A stretch of DNA of 32,242 nucleotides. Origin: CAYWGR01 sp964458015 (GTDB lineage Bacteria > Planctomycetota > Planctomycetia > Pirellulales > Thermoguttaceae). A program made the position numbers and the translations under genes. This document shows positions 14,435 through 23,165 of the stretch, piece by piece (the first letter of the stretch is position 1; every line of letters starts with the position of its first letter). The stretch spans positions 1 to 32,242 of the forward strand of contig CAYWGR010000048.1 in the NCBI GenBank assembly GCA_964458015.1, written 5' to 3'. The notes under the pieces were generated by a model. The model was given only the letters and a program-made list of their open reading frames with translations. It did no database searches and had not been told where the DNA came from.

Positions 14435-16474
14435 ATGGCCGACAAACCGATCGAACAACTGGCAATCAACACGATTCGCACCCTCTCGATGGACGCCGTC
14501 CAGGCGGCCAACAGTGGGCATCCCGGCACGCCGATGGCCCTGGCGCCCGCCGCCTATGTGCTGTGGAACGAAGTGCTGCGTTTCGATCCCAAACAGCCCG
14601 AATGGCCTAATCGCGACCGATTTGTGCTCTCCTGCGGCCATGCCTCGGCATTGCTCTATTCCGTGCTACATCTAGCCGAAGTCCAACAATTCGACCGCAG
14701 CGGCCGCCCAACGGGCGAGTTGGCCGTCCGACTCGACGATCTCCGCCAATTCCGCCAGTTGAACAGCCGCTGCCCCGGCCACCCCGAGCAAGGCCACACC
14801 AGCGGCGTGGAAACCACGACCGGTCCGCTGGGGCAAGGCCTGGCCAACAGCGTCGGCATGGCCATTGCTTCGCGTTGGCTGGCCGCACATTACAATCGCC
14901 CCGGCTTCGATCTGTTCGATTTCAACGTCTATGCCCTCTGCGGCGACGGCGACATGATGGAAGGCATTTCCAGCGAAGCCGCCTCGCTGGCCGGACACTT
15001 GAAACTCTCGAACCTCTGCTGGATCTACGACGACAATCGCATCACGATCGAGGGCAATACTGACCTCGCGTTCAGTGAAGACGTGGCCGCACGATTTGCG
15101 AGCCAAGGTTGGAACGTCGTTCGACTTCCCGACGTCAACGACCTCCCGGGCCTTCGCAACGCCGTTCAATCCTTCCAGAAAACCAGCGACCGGCCCACGC
15201 TCGTCATCGTGCGCAGCGTGATCGGATTCGGCGCGCCCCACAAGGCCGGCAGCCACGAAGCCCACGGCGCGCCGCTTGGCGAGGAAGAGATTCAACTAAC
15301 GAAAAAGTCCTACGGCTGGCCGGAAAACGAAAAATTCCTGGTCCCCGGCGAAGTACTCGAACATTTCCGCAACGGCATCGGCTCGCGCGGTTCCAAACTG
15401 TCGGCCGATTGGCAAGCCAAGTTCGAGAGCTACGGCCGCCAATTCCCCGAATTGGCCGCGGAAATCAATCAGATTGCCCGCCGCGAACTGCCCCAAGGTT
15501 GGGATGCCGACATGCAGCCCTTCCCGGCCGATGCTAAAGGCATTGCCAGCCGCGTTTCCTCGGGCAAGGTGTTGAACCAAGCCGCCAAAAACATCCCCTG
15601 GCTCTTGGGCGGCTCGGCCGACTTGGCGCCCTCGAACAATTCCCGGCTCACCGTCGAAGGCGCCGGCGATTTCGCCGCCGGCCAATATGGCGGACGTAAT
15701 TTTCACTTCGGCATTCGCGAACATGTGATGGGCTCGATCTGCAACGGCATGAGCCTTTGCGGTCTGCGCGCTTTTGGCGCCACATTCTTCGTGTTCACCG
15801 ACTACATGCGTCCGCCGATCCGATTGGCCGCCTTGATGGGCCTGCCAGTCTTCTATATTTTCACCCACGACTCGATCGGCGTCGGCGAAGACGGCCCCAC
15901 GCATCAACCGATCGAACATCTGGCCGCGTTGCGAGCGATTCCCAATCTGTTGGTCATTCGCCCGGCCGATGCTAACGAAGTTCTGGAAGCCTATCGCACG
16001 GTTTTGCCGCTGAAAAACCAACCTGCCGCCTTGGTGCTGACTCGTCAGAACTTGCCGACCCTCGACCGCACGAAATACGCCGCCGCCTCGGGCCTCCAAC
16101 GCGGCGGATACGTTTTGTCCGACGCCGAAGGTGGAACGCCCGACGTTATTCTCATCGGCACGGGCAGCGAAGTATCGCTCTGCCTGGAAGCCCAGCAAAA
16201 ACTTGCGGCCGAAGGCATCAAAGCCCGCGTCGTCAGCATGCCGTGCTGGGAACTGTTCGATGCACAGCCGGCCGAATACCGCGACTCCGTCTTGCCGCCC
16301 GACGTTACTCGCCGCGTGGCCGTCGAACTCGGCATTCGTCAAGGTTGGGATCGCTACATCGGCCGCTGCGGCCAGTTCATCGGAATGAACGATTTCGGCG
16401 CATCCGCTCCCATCGGCGTTTTGTTGAAACATTTCGGCGTTACGGTCGAGAACGTCGTAGCCGCCGCGAAGTAA
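14435..16474 (+). CDS. tkt: Transketolase
   Basis: Transketolase moves two-carbon units between sugar phosphates in the pentose phosphate pathway, using thiamine diphosphate and Mg in the cytoplasm. The 679-residue length is standard. Domain order is the PP domain (about 1-320) with H29 (NSGHPG), the TPP motif GDGDMMEG at 170-177 with N201 (DDNRITIEG), and GVETTTGPLGQG; the Pyr domain has FGIREHVMG with catalytic E429 and FTHDSIGVGEDGPTH at 476-490; the C-terminal domain contains LIGTGSEVSL. AGGA lies 8 nt before the ATG at 14435; an in-frame start at 14393 gives an unneeded extension. The gene stands alone, with a repeat after its stop. Confidence 0.98.
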   Translation: MADKPIEQLAINTIRTLSMDAVQAANSGHPGTPMALAPAAYVLWNEVLRFDPKQPEWPNRDRFVLSCGHASALLYSVLHLAEVQQFDRSGRPTGELAVRLDDLRQFRQLNSRCPGHPEQGHTSGVETTTGPLGQGLANSVGMAIASRWLAAHYNRPGFDLFDFNVYALCGDGDMMEGISSEAASLAGHLKLSNLCWIYDDNRITIEGNTDLAFSEDVAARFASQGWNVVRLPDVNDLPGLRNAVQSFQKTSDRPTLVIVRSVIGFGAPHKAGSHEAHGAPLGEEEIQLTKKSYGWPENEKFLVPGEVLEHFRNGIGSRGSKLSADWQAKFESYGRQFPELAAEINQIARRELPQGWDADMQPFPADAKGIASRVSSGKVLNQAAKNIPWLLGGSADLAPSNNSRLTVEGAGDFAAGQYGGRNFHFGIREHVMGSICNGMSLCGLRAFGATFFVFTDYMRPPIRLAALMGLPVFYIFTHDSIGVGEDGPTHQPIEHLAALRAIPNLLVIRPADANEVLEAYRTVLPLKNQPAALVLTRQNLPTLDRTKYAAASGLQRGGYVLSDAEGGTPDVILIGTGSEVSLCLEAQQKLAAEGIKARVVSMPCWELFDAQPAEYRDSVLPPDVTRRVAVELGIRQGWDRYIGRCGQFIGMNDFGASAPIGVLLKHFGVTVENVVAAAK

Positions 16475-16865
16475 GAGCATTGCCTGCCAGTGAATAAATG
16501 GCGCTGACAGGGTGCAGTAAAAGATTATGGCGGTTTGTCAGCAGACCGCAAAAGCACAACCGTATAGCCGAGAGCTAACAGCTTTTGGAATGTGCGAGAA
16601 TTGCACAACTCTAGCCAGGAGCTAACAGCTCCCGGAATGTGTGTGGATTCCACAACAGTTTAGCGGCCGACGGAACGTCGCCCCGTAGTTTAGCGGCCGC
16701 CGGTACGGCGGCCCTGTTGCCAAGCTGCCGTACCGATGACAGCTAAACAACCGCAGCTTATCCAATTTGACCATTAGAAATTACTGCGCCCGGAGCTGAC
16801 AGTTCCCGGCTATAACGGCAGATCCTTTCTTGAGAAGCAACATCTACAAGAAAAGTCCTAGTCGC
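16475..16865. other. Gap after transketolase filled mostly by the structured repeat
   Basis: The gap is occupied from 16503 to 16810 by copy 2 of the structured element. The remaining 55 bases before the DUF3592 gene hold no recognisable promoter. Confidence 0.7.
16503..16810 (+). repeat. Structured interspersed element, copy 2
   Basis: GGTGCAGTAA (16511-16520) to TTACTGCGCC (16781-16790) matches copy 1 in order and sequence, including the GGCCGCCG-GTA-CGGCGGCC hairpin (16694-16712). It is longer, about 280 bp, because the internal block of GAGCTAACAG plus CCCGGAATGTG is duplicated, and extra TTTAGCGGCC units occur. GCTGACAG occurs on both sides (16503-16510 and 16795-16802), but the right one also matches the internal motif, so it is a doubtful target duplication. 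Confidence 0.8.
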
Positions 16866-18659
16866 ATGACAACTCGTAAACCTTCGACGGCCAAGAATTC
16901 AAAAAAATCATGGCTCTTTTTGCTGCTGTTCTCGCTACCGTTCACGGCCGTCGGCGCCGGCATGGGAGCATGGCTGCTCTGGGATATTGCTACCTTTTGC
17001 AGAATGCTTAGCTGGGTGGAAACGCCGGCCCGGATTGTTCAGGCGGAATTGAAGAGCAACTCGGATTCCGATGGCACTACTTATAAAGCGACGGCCGAAT
17101 ATACCTACCAGTATCAAGGCCGACAATTTACCGGCACACGGGTAGGTATTACCGGCGGCAGCGATAACTTTGGTGCTTTCCACCAAGAGGCCTATCAACA
17201 GTTGAGCGAACACAGGCAGTCGGGCCGTCCCATGCCCTGCTTCGTCAATCCCGCAAATCCCAACGAGGCAATTCTCTTCCGCAACCTGCGATTGGATACC
17301 ATAGTTTTCCGCACATCGTTCGCGCTCATTTTTGGTGGCCCAGGATTCGGAATGCTGGCTTTCGCGCTTTACAGCTTGCGAAAACAGAAACGCAACCAGG
17401 CAATTACAGCTCTTCATCCCGACGAGCCGTGGCTCTGCAAAACCGATTGGGCGGATAGAAAAATCAAGAGTTCGAGCGGAGTAATCACCATCGGAATGGT
17501 ATTATTCGCAGTCTATTGGAACGTTTTTTGTATTCCCATTACCTGGGCGGTGTTCCAACAGAAAGCTTTTGCCCAAAAAAACACTTGGGAATGGTTCATC
17601 CTGATCTTTCCCGCCGTAGGAGTAATCCTGTTAGTAGCGGCGGCGGTTTCCGTCAGACGATCCTGCAAATACGGCCGGTCGGTGTTCGAGATGGCTTCCA
17701 TGCCGGGCGTCATCGGCGGACAATTGGCCGGCGTAGTACGTGTCTCCCGAAAAGTTCGGCCGGAAGACGGCTTTCGGCTGACGCTCAACTGCGTCCGGCG
17801 GACAACGACTCACAGTGGTGACAGTGACCGCACCAGCGAAACCATTCTTTGGCAAGACGAGCAACATCTCGCTCTTGAACTGCTACAGAATGATCCCGAG
17901 CAAACGGCAATTCCGGTTTTGTTCCAGATTCCGTACGAATGCCTACCGACCGACGAGACCGACGAAAATAATGAGATTATTTGGCGGTTAGAAGTTGCCG
18001 CCCATACGCCGGGTCTTGATTATGCAGCAACGTTTGAAGTGCCCGTGTTCAAAACGCCGGCAAGCGACCCTAAGTTCGTCGTCGATCGCAGTTTGATCGC
18101 CAAGTATGCCGCGCCCGAAAACCCAGAGCAAGATTTGGCCGAGGCCGGGCTCCGAAAAGACATTTCGCCCTCGGGCGATTTCCGACTGATCTTTCCAATG
18201 GCGCGGCATCCAGGCACGGCAATCATGGCGACCTTGTTTGGCTTGGTGTTTTGCACTGTGCCCTATGTGATATACCGGTTCGATGGCGCCATTTGGCTCG
18301 CTATTTTTTTCGGTGGCATTTTCTGCCTCGTAGGACTCGTGATTTTGTTCGTGGGCTTGAATCTGTGGTTCTACCGCAGCACGGTCGATGTATCGCCAAG
18401 CGGCATTAACGTAATTGGCGGATGGTTCGGCCTCGGCTCGCCGCATTGGATCGATGCCGGCGATATTCACTCGATCGTGCCCAGGAGCCGAATGTCATCG
18501 GGCCAGGGCCCTAAGAAGAAGATGTTTTACGACATCGACCTGATTCGTGCCGACAAGGACAAAACAATTACGCTCGGCAAAAATGTGCCCGGAAAGCGGT
18601 TGGTCGAGTCGGTCATCCGGCAGATTGAAGAACCCTTGACCTGCTCGATCCGGCGATAG
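16866..18659 (+). CDS. Multi-spanning membrane protein with DUF3592-type domain
   Basis: The 597-residue protein has about six membrane helices: two near the N-terminus (about 16-34 and 144-170), two central (about 198-228 and 236-262) and two near residues 455-515. Between the first two is a DUF3592-like extracytoplasmic region (ARIVQAELKS...TYKATAEYTYQYQGRQFTG, ending NPANPNEAILF). The later soluble part (about 270-440) is beta-rich with no named family. Function is unknown. A TTG at 16830 extends the frame, but the ATG at 16866 places the basic N-terminus directly before the first helix; the ribosome-binding site is poor for both. It stands apart from neighbours. Confidence 0.8.
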   Translation: MTTRKPSTAKNSKKSWLFLLLFSLPFTAVGAGMGAWLLWDIATFCRMLSWVETPARIVQAELKSNSDSDGTTYKATAEYTYQYQGRQFTGTRVGITGGSDNFGAFHQEAYQQLSEHRQSGRPMPCFVNPANPNEAILFRNLRLDTIVFRTSFALIFGGPGFGMLAFALYSLRKQKRNQAITALHPDEPWLCKTDWADRKIKSSSGVITIGMVLFAVYWNVFCIPITWAVFQQKAFAQKNTWEWFILIFPAVGVILLVAAAVSVRRSCKYGRSVFEMASMPGVIGGQLAGVVRVSRKVRPEDGFRLTLNCVRRTTTHSGDSDRTSETILWQDEQHLALELLQNDPEQTAIPVLFQIPYECLPTDETDENNEIIWRLEVAAHTPGLDYAATFEVPVFKTPASDPKFVVDRSLIAKYAAPENPEQDLAEAGLRKDISPSGDFRLIFPMARHPGTAIMATLFGLVFCTVPYVIYRFDGAIWLAIFFGGIFCLVGLVILFVGLNLWFYRSTVDVSPSGINVIGGWFGLGSPHWIDAGDIHSIVPRSRMSSGQGPKKKMFYDIDLIRADKDKTITLGKNVPGKRLVESVIRQIEEPLTCSIRR

Positions 18660-19160
18660 CTCCACGGTTTTTCTTCTTCCAACCCTTGTTTCTCAAACAA
18701 TAAGTACGGGAAAAAGCAGCGAAATTATCGCCTCAAAGCAAGTAAAATGGGCTATTTAGGCATGGCTGGTAACTATACAGTCGAAAATGAAGAACGTCAT
18801 GCGAAAAAATCCGTTGGTGTCAATACTTCCTTGGCGTAGTTGAGCATGGTAACATAGGGATGAATGGGATGGTGCCTTTTGATATCTCACCTCCTTCCAA
18901 GATATCAAATGGATCATACTGCGTTTCGTGGAAGCGGCGTTAGTTATACTTTGCGAGGTTACCGAGGGCGATCATTTTTCGTCGCGAAAAATGAAAAAGG
19001 TTTTCAGACCGAGTAGAGTGTCGTGCGGCTTTTCGATAGCGGGTGATGTGCTCCACTCATGCGTATGGCCGGGTAATTCGTTTGCGGAAGGGGAGGGTGT
19101 AGGCGATATCCCCGGTCGCTTTCCGTTTTTTCGTTTCTGCTTTATTGAGGAGTGGCGAAC
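18660..19160 (+). promoter_or_regulatory. Long leader/intergenic region of the cold-shock gene with two hairpins
   Basis: TTTGATATCT (18878-18887) and AGATATCAAA (18900-18909) form a perfect 10-bp stem whose loop is CACCTCCTTCCA, identical over CACCTCCTT to the 16S rRNA anti-Shine-Dalgarno end. A TATACT (18945-18950) could be a -10 box, but no good -35 is seen. ATTTTTCG-TCG-CGAAAAAT (18974-18992) is a second perfect hairpin. The cold-shock gene has TGAGGAG at 19145-19151. Cold-shock genes often have long regulatory leaders; that this is one is an inference. No protein gene is supported here. Confidence 0.45.
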
Positions 19161-19358
19161 ATGCCGCAGGGTACGATCAAGAAGTTGATCATGGACAAGG
19201 GCTTTGGTTTCATTCAAGGAGAGCGTGGAGAGTTGTTCTTCCACCATTCCGCGTTGGATGGGATCACCATCGAAGAGCTGCGAGAAGGTCAGAAGGTTGA
19301 GTTCGAGGAAGGCCGCGGCCCCAAGGGCCCGCGCGCCGAGAATGTCAAGGCCATCTGA
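19161..19358 (+). CDS. Cold-shock domain protein
   Basis: The 65-residue protein is a single cold-shock (OB-fold) domain that binds single-stranded nucleic acid and can act as an RNA chaperone. RNP1 is KGFGFI at 13-18 and RNP2 is LFFHHSAL at 25-32. Many members have phenylalanine-rich surface residues as here. TGAGGAG sits 9 nt before the ATG at 19161; the in-frame GTG at 19152 touches the ribosome-binding site and is rejected. It is followed by a terminator at 19468-19503, so the unit may be monocistronic, or bicistronic with the small ORF at 19342. Confidence 0.95.
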   Translation: MPQGTIKKLIMDKGFGFIQGERGELFFHHSALDGITIEELREGQKVEFEEGRGPKGPRAENVKAI

Positions 19359-19437
19359 TATCTATACTGTACGCGGTCTGATCGGATACGAATTTCATCC
19401 TCGTGAAAAACGTATCATTATTGCCCGTGAGGTATAG
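19342..19437 (+). CDS. Possible 31-residue ORF overlapping the cold-shock gene
   Basis: An ATG at 19342 inside the last codons of the cold-shock gene, in another frame, opens 31 codons ending TAG at 19437. The peptide contains YTVRGLIGYEFHPREKRIII, which reads like a folded basic protein rather than noise. It lies between the cold-shock stop and the terminator, so would be co-transcribed, and a start 17 nt before the upstream stop could be translationally coupled. There is no independent ribosome-binding site and no homologue known to me. This is a suggestion, not an established gene. Confidence 0.35.
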   Translation: MSRPSDIYTVRGLIGYEFHPREKRIIIAREV

Positions 19438-19467
19438 AAGCGTCTGAACGAACAAGGGCAGCATTCA

Positions 19468-19503
19468 GGCCCCTGAAGGGCAACAGCTTCGGGGGTCTTT
19501 TAT
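19468..19503 (+). terminator. Rho-independent terminator after the cold-shock gene
   Basis: GGCCCCTGAAG (19468-19478) pairs with CTTCGGGGGTC (19487-19497), followed by a T-rich tract TTTTATT ending at 19503. It ends transcription from the plus strand. Confidence 0.85.
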
Positions 19504-19522
19504 TGCGCGCATCCGGCCGAAA

Positions 19523-22500
19523 CTACTGCATCTCGTCCAACAGATCGAAAAGGTTGTCGAAATAATCATCGACCGCTTTTGCCTCCGTCGTTCGAGAGGA
19601 TAAAAATTCCTCGGCCGCCATCGGCTCGAGCAAGGCCATGAGCGAACCTCGGGAAACCGACAGGCCGGCGTTTCGCAACGTCCCCGCCGTCGAAGACAAT
19701 CGTGCGGAGAAGACGTAATGATTCAGGCCGCTGCCGGTTTCCGCATACGAAGCTGTCGAAAATCGGCCAGAAGGTGATGTCTGCCGTTTTGCGGCAAGCT
19801 CTGCAAAAACATCATCGCATAACGCGGAGGATGCACCCTTCATACCGGCGGTTGCGAAAACGTCGGTGGTGTTAATCAAGCCGTTGCGCAACGGATTGCT
19901 CGATTCCAGGGCAAGCCGCGTCATGGAATCGTCCAACGAGACCTTGTGGGAACTCGACATTGCCTCGGCCGGCGTCGCGATGCTTGAAGTTGAGACTTTC
20001 TCCTGGTTGTTGGTTTTCACGACGCTTGCCGAACTCAACGAAACGTAGAATGTTTTGGTTGCAACGGCGAATCCGTCGCTGACGGTCACCTGAACGCCGA
20101 TGTCGGTCGTAAAGCTGCCGTTCCGCGTCAGGGTGAGCGTGTCTCCGGAAAAGTTGACGCTGACTTTGTTGCTGTCGATTGCAGCGGTTTGAACTGCTTT
20201 TGCGTTATACAGAAGCGTGGGATTGGCGTAATAGGCCGTGCCCAGCTTAGCCACGAGAGTGCTTTTAGCGATGCTTCCTCGCCAGCGATAAAGCGCGCCC
20301 GACGGCAAAATGTAATAGAGCGTGTTATTGCTGCCGAACAGATATTTTTCCTTTTTACCGTGAAGATTGGTGCAGAAGCCGCCTTTCCCTTTGTACAGAC
20401 CGAGCGAGCGATCTAGCTCATAGGCTTTTTGCTTCACCAGATCCGTCGAAAAGACCGTGGCCGTGTAGCTAAGCGTGTCGCCGTCCGCATCGCTGCCCTT
20501 CAGATTAACGGAAAGGGACGTCTGCGCCCCGGTCATCTTTTGCTCTGCGATCGAGGCCAGGACGGGCGTGTTGTTTTGAGCGCCGGCCTTGAGCGTATAC
20601 GTGCCTTTGGTGATATTGCCGTATCCGGCCACGACCAGATAATACGTTCCGCTGGTCGCGGCTGTCCACGAGATTTGCGAGGCGGAAGTAGCGCCGTAAT
20701 CATCGTTCGATGCGAGCATCGCCGTGCCGGTTTGGTTGTAGAGATACAAGACCGAATCGCTCAACGTGCCGAGTTGAACGGTGAAGACGTAGGTTTTTCC
20801 CGCGACTGCCGCGAACTTGATCCAATCCTTATCGCCGGAAACGGCCAGATTGCCGGCCGTGGAACTAGGCGTATTTACCAAGGTGGCCGCGGAGGCGTTG
20901 TTGCCGTGATCGTCCGACGAGAGGACCGTGAATGTAGCGGCCACTGCCGCGCTGCTCCGTTTGTTGCTGTCAACGGCCACCGCGAAGTAGCGATAACTTG
21001 CGTTGGAAAAACCCGCGGTGCTTAAAGTGATCGAGGCCTTCCCATTCGTAACGGTCGTGGTAGACCCGACAAGCGTATCGTTCGCGTCATACTGCCCATT
21101 GCCGTTGGAATCGCGATAGAAGTTGACGCTTTTAACCGTTCCCGCGACATCGGAAATTCCTGCGGCGGTCAAGGTGATCGATGTCCCGGCCATGACGGAA
21201 CCAGTCGAAGGCGTTAGCTCGGAGATAACCGGTTTCGAAACTGCCGTGCCGGCAAGTATCTTTAGCGTATTGAAGGCATTCAAGATGCCGCCGGAAAGAA
21301 CTTTGCCATTCAACGACGAAGAAGATTCGACCCCGGAGATAATCGCGCTTTTGACTTGCGCCACGGTGGCATCGGTGTAGACCGACCAAGCCAACGCGGC
21401 CACGCCCGACACATAAGGTGCGGCCATGCTGGTGCCGGACATGTACTGATAGGTATTTTCCAACGCCGTGCTCAAGATCGATACGCCGGGCGCGGCGAGA
21501 TCCACGGCCGTGGCCCCGTAGTTACTGAAACCGGCCAATGTTCCGGTCTGAGTGCAGGCCGCCACCGAGATGACGTTCTCCGAGGTGTAATTAGCCGGAT
21601 AGGTGACGGCTTTGTCGTTGTTCGAGCCTTCATTGCCCGCGGCGACGACGAACATAATTCCGGCGTTGTTAGCGGCATCGACCGAAGCTTTCAACGCCGA
21701 GCTGAAACTGCTGCCGCCCCAACTGTTGTTGTCCACGCGCACATTGACGCCGTATTTCGTGCGCATCATCGTGGCGTAATTCACGGCCTGGATGGCGTCG
21801 GAAAGATACCCCGATCCGTTGCTGTTGAGGAACTTCAACGCCATGATCGAGCAATTGGCCACACTCGTGATAATGCCCGACACGTGCGTGCCGTGCCCGT
21901 TGTCGTCCATGGGACTGCTGTCGCGGTTCGAGAAATCGTAGCCGTGTACGTCATCCACGAAGCCGTTTCCGTCGTCGTCGATGTTGTTGCCGGCGATTTC
22001 ACCCGGATTGGTCCAGATATAATCGTCCAATACCACATTGTTGTAGTCGACGCCGGTGTCGATGACCGCCACGACCACGCTGGAACTGCCGGCGGTAATC
22101 GACGATGCGGCGCTCGAGTCGATCATATCCAGGGCATACGTACTGGTTGTTCCAGTAGTGGTTCCCGTATTGGCTTCGTGATAAGCATCTTGCTCGTAAG
22201 ACGCAATCGCCGTAATGCTCTCAAAACAGCCTTGCACTTGTTGCAACGATGCGCCGGAACTTCGGACCAGCACCATGCCGGTCAGTCCGAGGCCTTCGAG
22301 AACATCGAATTCAATGCCATGCCCCGTGACCAGCGTCAGCGTATCGGCAACGGAGGAGATGCCCGAGAGGCTGCTTGTGTCGAACCGAACGATCCAGTCG
22401 TAGACGTTCGATGTTTCTGTTACGCCGGAATCCGAGGTATTCGATAGGATCGTGTTGTCCGCCGTCCATGTAGCCGCGCCGGCGTGCTCGGTTTCGTCGT

Positions 22501-22705
22501 TCGAAACGACCTCGAACCAGTTGACGGCCGACAGCAGATGACGAGCTTCGAGCGGTTCGATGTGCAGCGGCCGGTGACGAACCAGCGAACGCCCCTTCGC
22601 CGATTCACCAGATCGCCAATCACAGCGATCGAATACTTTCGTGAATTCCCACGACAATCTACCGCCAAAGCCGGACGAGCCGGCCGTGTGCTTGGAACCG
22701 CGCAT
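19523..22705 (-). CDS. Large exported subtilisin-like (S8) serine protease with planctomycete secretion motif
   Basis: This 1060-residue protein is a secreted or surface subtilase. The basic N-terminus is followed by IEPLEARHLLSA at 49-60, the planctomycete-type export motif, close to a cleavage point. Residues about 205-485 are the S8 catalytic domain: D216 (VIDTGVD), H271 (NGHGTHVSG), oxyanion N358 (AAGNEGS) and S426 (SGTSMAAPY). An Ig-like or FN3-like module follows (about 490-595, with an NGNGQYDAND loop that may bind Ca). A pre-peptidase C-terminal (PPC) domain lies near 600-707 (DKDWIKF, YYLVVAGYG). A cadherin-like pair of modules (about 712-900) completes the stalk. AAGG lies before the ATG. 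The gene is single and faces the cysteine synthase gene divergently. Confidence 0.95.
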   Translation of the reverse strand: MRGSKHTAGSSGFGGRLSWEFTKVFDRCDWRSGESAKGRSLVRHRPLHIEPLEARHLLSAVNWFEVVSNDETEHAGAATWTADNTILSNTSDSGVTETSNVYDWIVRFDTSSLSGISSVADTLTLVTGHGIEFDVLEGLGLTGMVLVRSSGASLQQVQGCFESITAIASYEQDAYHEANTGTTTGTTSTYALDMIDSSAASSITAGSSSVVVAVIDTGVDYNNVVLDDYIWTNPGEIAGNNIDDDGNGFVDDVHGYDFSNRDSSPMDDNGHGTHVSGIITSVANCSIMALKFLNSNGSGYLSDAIQAVNYATMMRTKYGVNVRVDNNSWGGSSFSSALKASVDAANNAGIMFVVAAGNEGSNNDKAVTYPANYTSENVISVAACTQTGTLAGFSNYGATAVDLAAPGVSILSTALENTYQYMSGTSMAAPYVSGVAALAWSVYTDATVAQVKSAIISGVESSSSLNGKVLSGGILNAFNTLKILAGTAVSKPVISELTPSTGSVMAGTSITLTAAGISDVAGTVKSVNFYRDSNGNGQYDANDTLVGSTTTVTNGKASITLSTAGFSNASYRYFAVAVDSNKRSSAAVAATFTVLSSDDHGNNASAATLVNTPSSTAGNLAVSGDKDWIKFAAVAGKTYVFTVQLGTLSDSVLYLYNQTGTAMLASNDDYGATSASQISWTAATSGTYYLVVAGYGNITKGTYTLKAGAQNNTPVLASIAEQKMTGAQTSLSVNLKGSDADGDTLSYTATVFSTDLVKQKAYELDRSLGLYKGKGGFCTNLHGKKEKYLFGSNNTLYYILPSGALYRWRGSIAKSTLVAKLGTAYYANPTLLYNAKAVQTAAIDSNKVSVNFSGDTLTLTRNGSFTTDIGVQVTVSDGFAVATKTFYVSLSSASVVKTNNQEKVSTSSIATPAEAMSSSHKVSLDDSMTRLALESSNPLRNGLINTTDVFATAGMKGASSALCDDVFAELAAKRQTSPSGRFSTASYAETGSGLNHYVFSARLSSTAGTLRNAGLSVSRGSLMALLEPMAAEEFLSSRTTEAKAVDDYFDNLFDLLDEMQ

Positions 22706-23165
22706 GGTGTAAACCTTGTTGTGTAATCAAGTAGCGCGTCGCCGTTCGACGACAAATCAATGCTCAATGACAAGACTCAACGAAAAGACGCAACGAAAAG
22801 ACGCAAACCGACAAGTTTTTTCTATTCTGGATATAGAAAGGTGTGTCAAAAAGCATGGACTGTCAAACGAGGACGCGAAATTCTGGAAAACACTGTTTTT
22901 TGCGTGGCTATTTCACTTCTTATGTTGTTTTTTGTCAACCTGAAAAGGTCTGTTCATGTCGAAATTGCCAATAATCCATCTTGAACCGGCAACATGGCGA
23001 TCGAGGCCGAACCAGTCGGCCCGGCCGAATGGCTCTTAGGCGGAGATGGAACCCCATAAATGCGTCTTTTCTTGCAATTTCTTGCCCTTTCGCGGCGCGG
23101 AATCGGATGTTAAAATCGAGGTATTACCCGAAGTCCCCGAACTTCCTGTTTTTCAGAACTTCGCC
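22706..23165. other. Divergent intergenic region, subtilase and cysK
   Basis: Three 13-15-nt tandem units (ACTCAACGAAAAG, ACGCAACGAAAAG, ACGCAAACCGACAAG) lie at 22775-22815. On the minus strand a TTGACA (complement of 22845-22850, beside the run of five A at 22848-22852) could be a subtilase -35 box, but the -10 is unclear. On the plus strand a TTAAAAT near 23112-23118 could be a cysK -10 box. Short overlapping ORFs at 22716-22984 (with a hydrophobic stretch) lack a ribosome-binding site and are not called. Confidence 0.4.

Noticed and set aside
15296..16480. 394-residue open frame antisense to transketolase
   Set aside because: A shadow of the biased codon use of transketolase; no family motifs and no ribosome-binding site.
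16795..16802. GCTGACAG as a target-site duplication of element copy 2
   Set aside because: The right-hand copy is offset from the element end and matches an internal motif of the element, so the match may be accidental.
18991..19188. Short ORF within the cold-shock leader running into the gene
   Set aside because: Peptide is not protein-like, it overlaps the cold-shock gene out of frame and has no ribosome-binding site.
21356..22447. 363-residue open frame antisense to the subtilase
   Set aside because: Shadow frame over a clear S8 catalytic domain; composition (His/Arg/Val-rich) is typical of antisense translation.
22716..22984. Two short overlapping ORFs with a hydrophobic stretch upstream of cysK
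   Set aside because: Built partly from a tandem repeat, no ribosome-binding site and two competing frames; more likely leader of the divergent subtilase.
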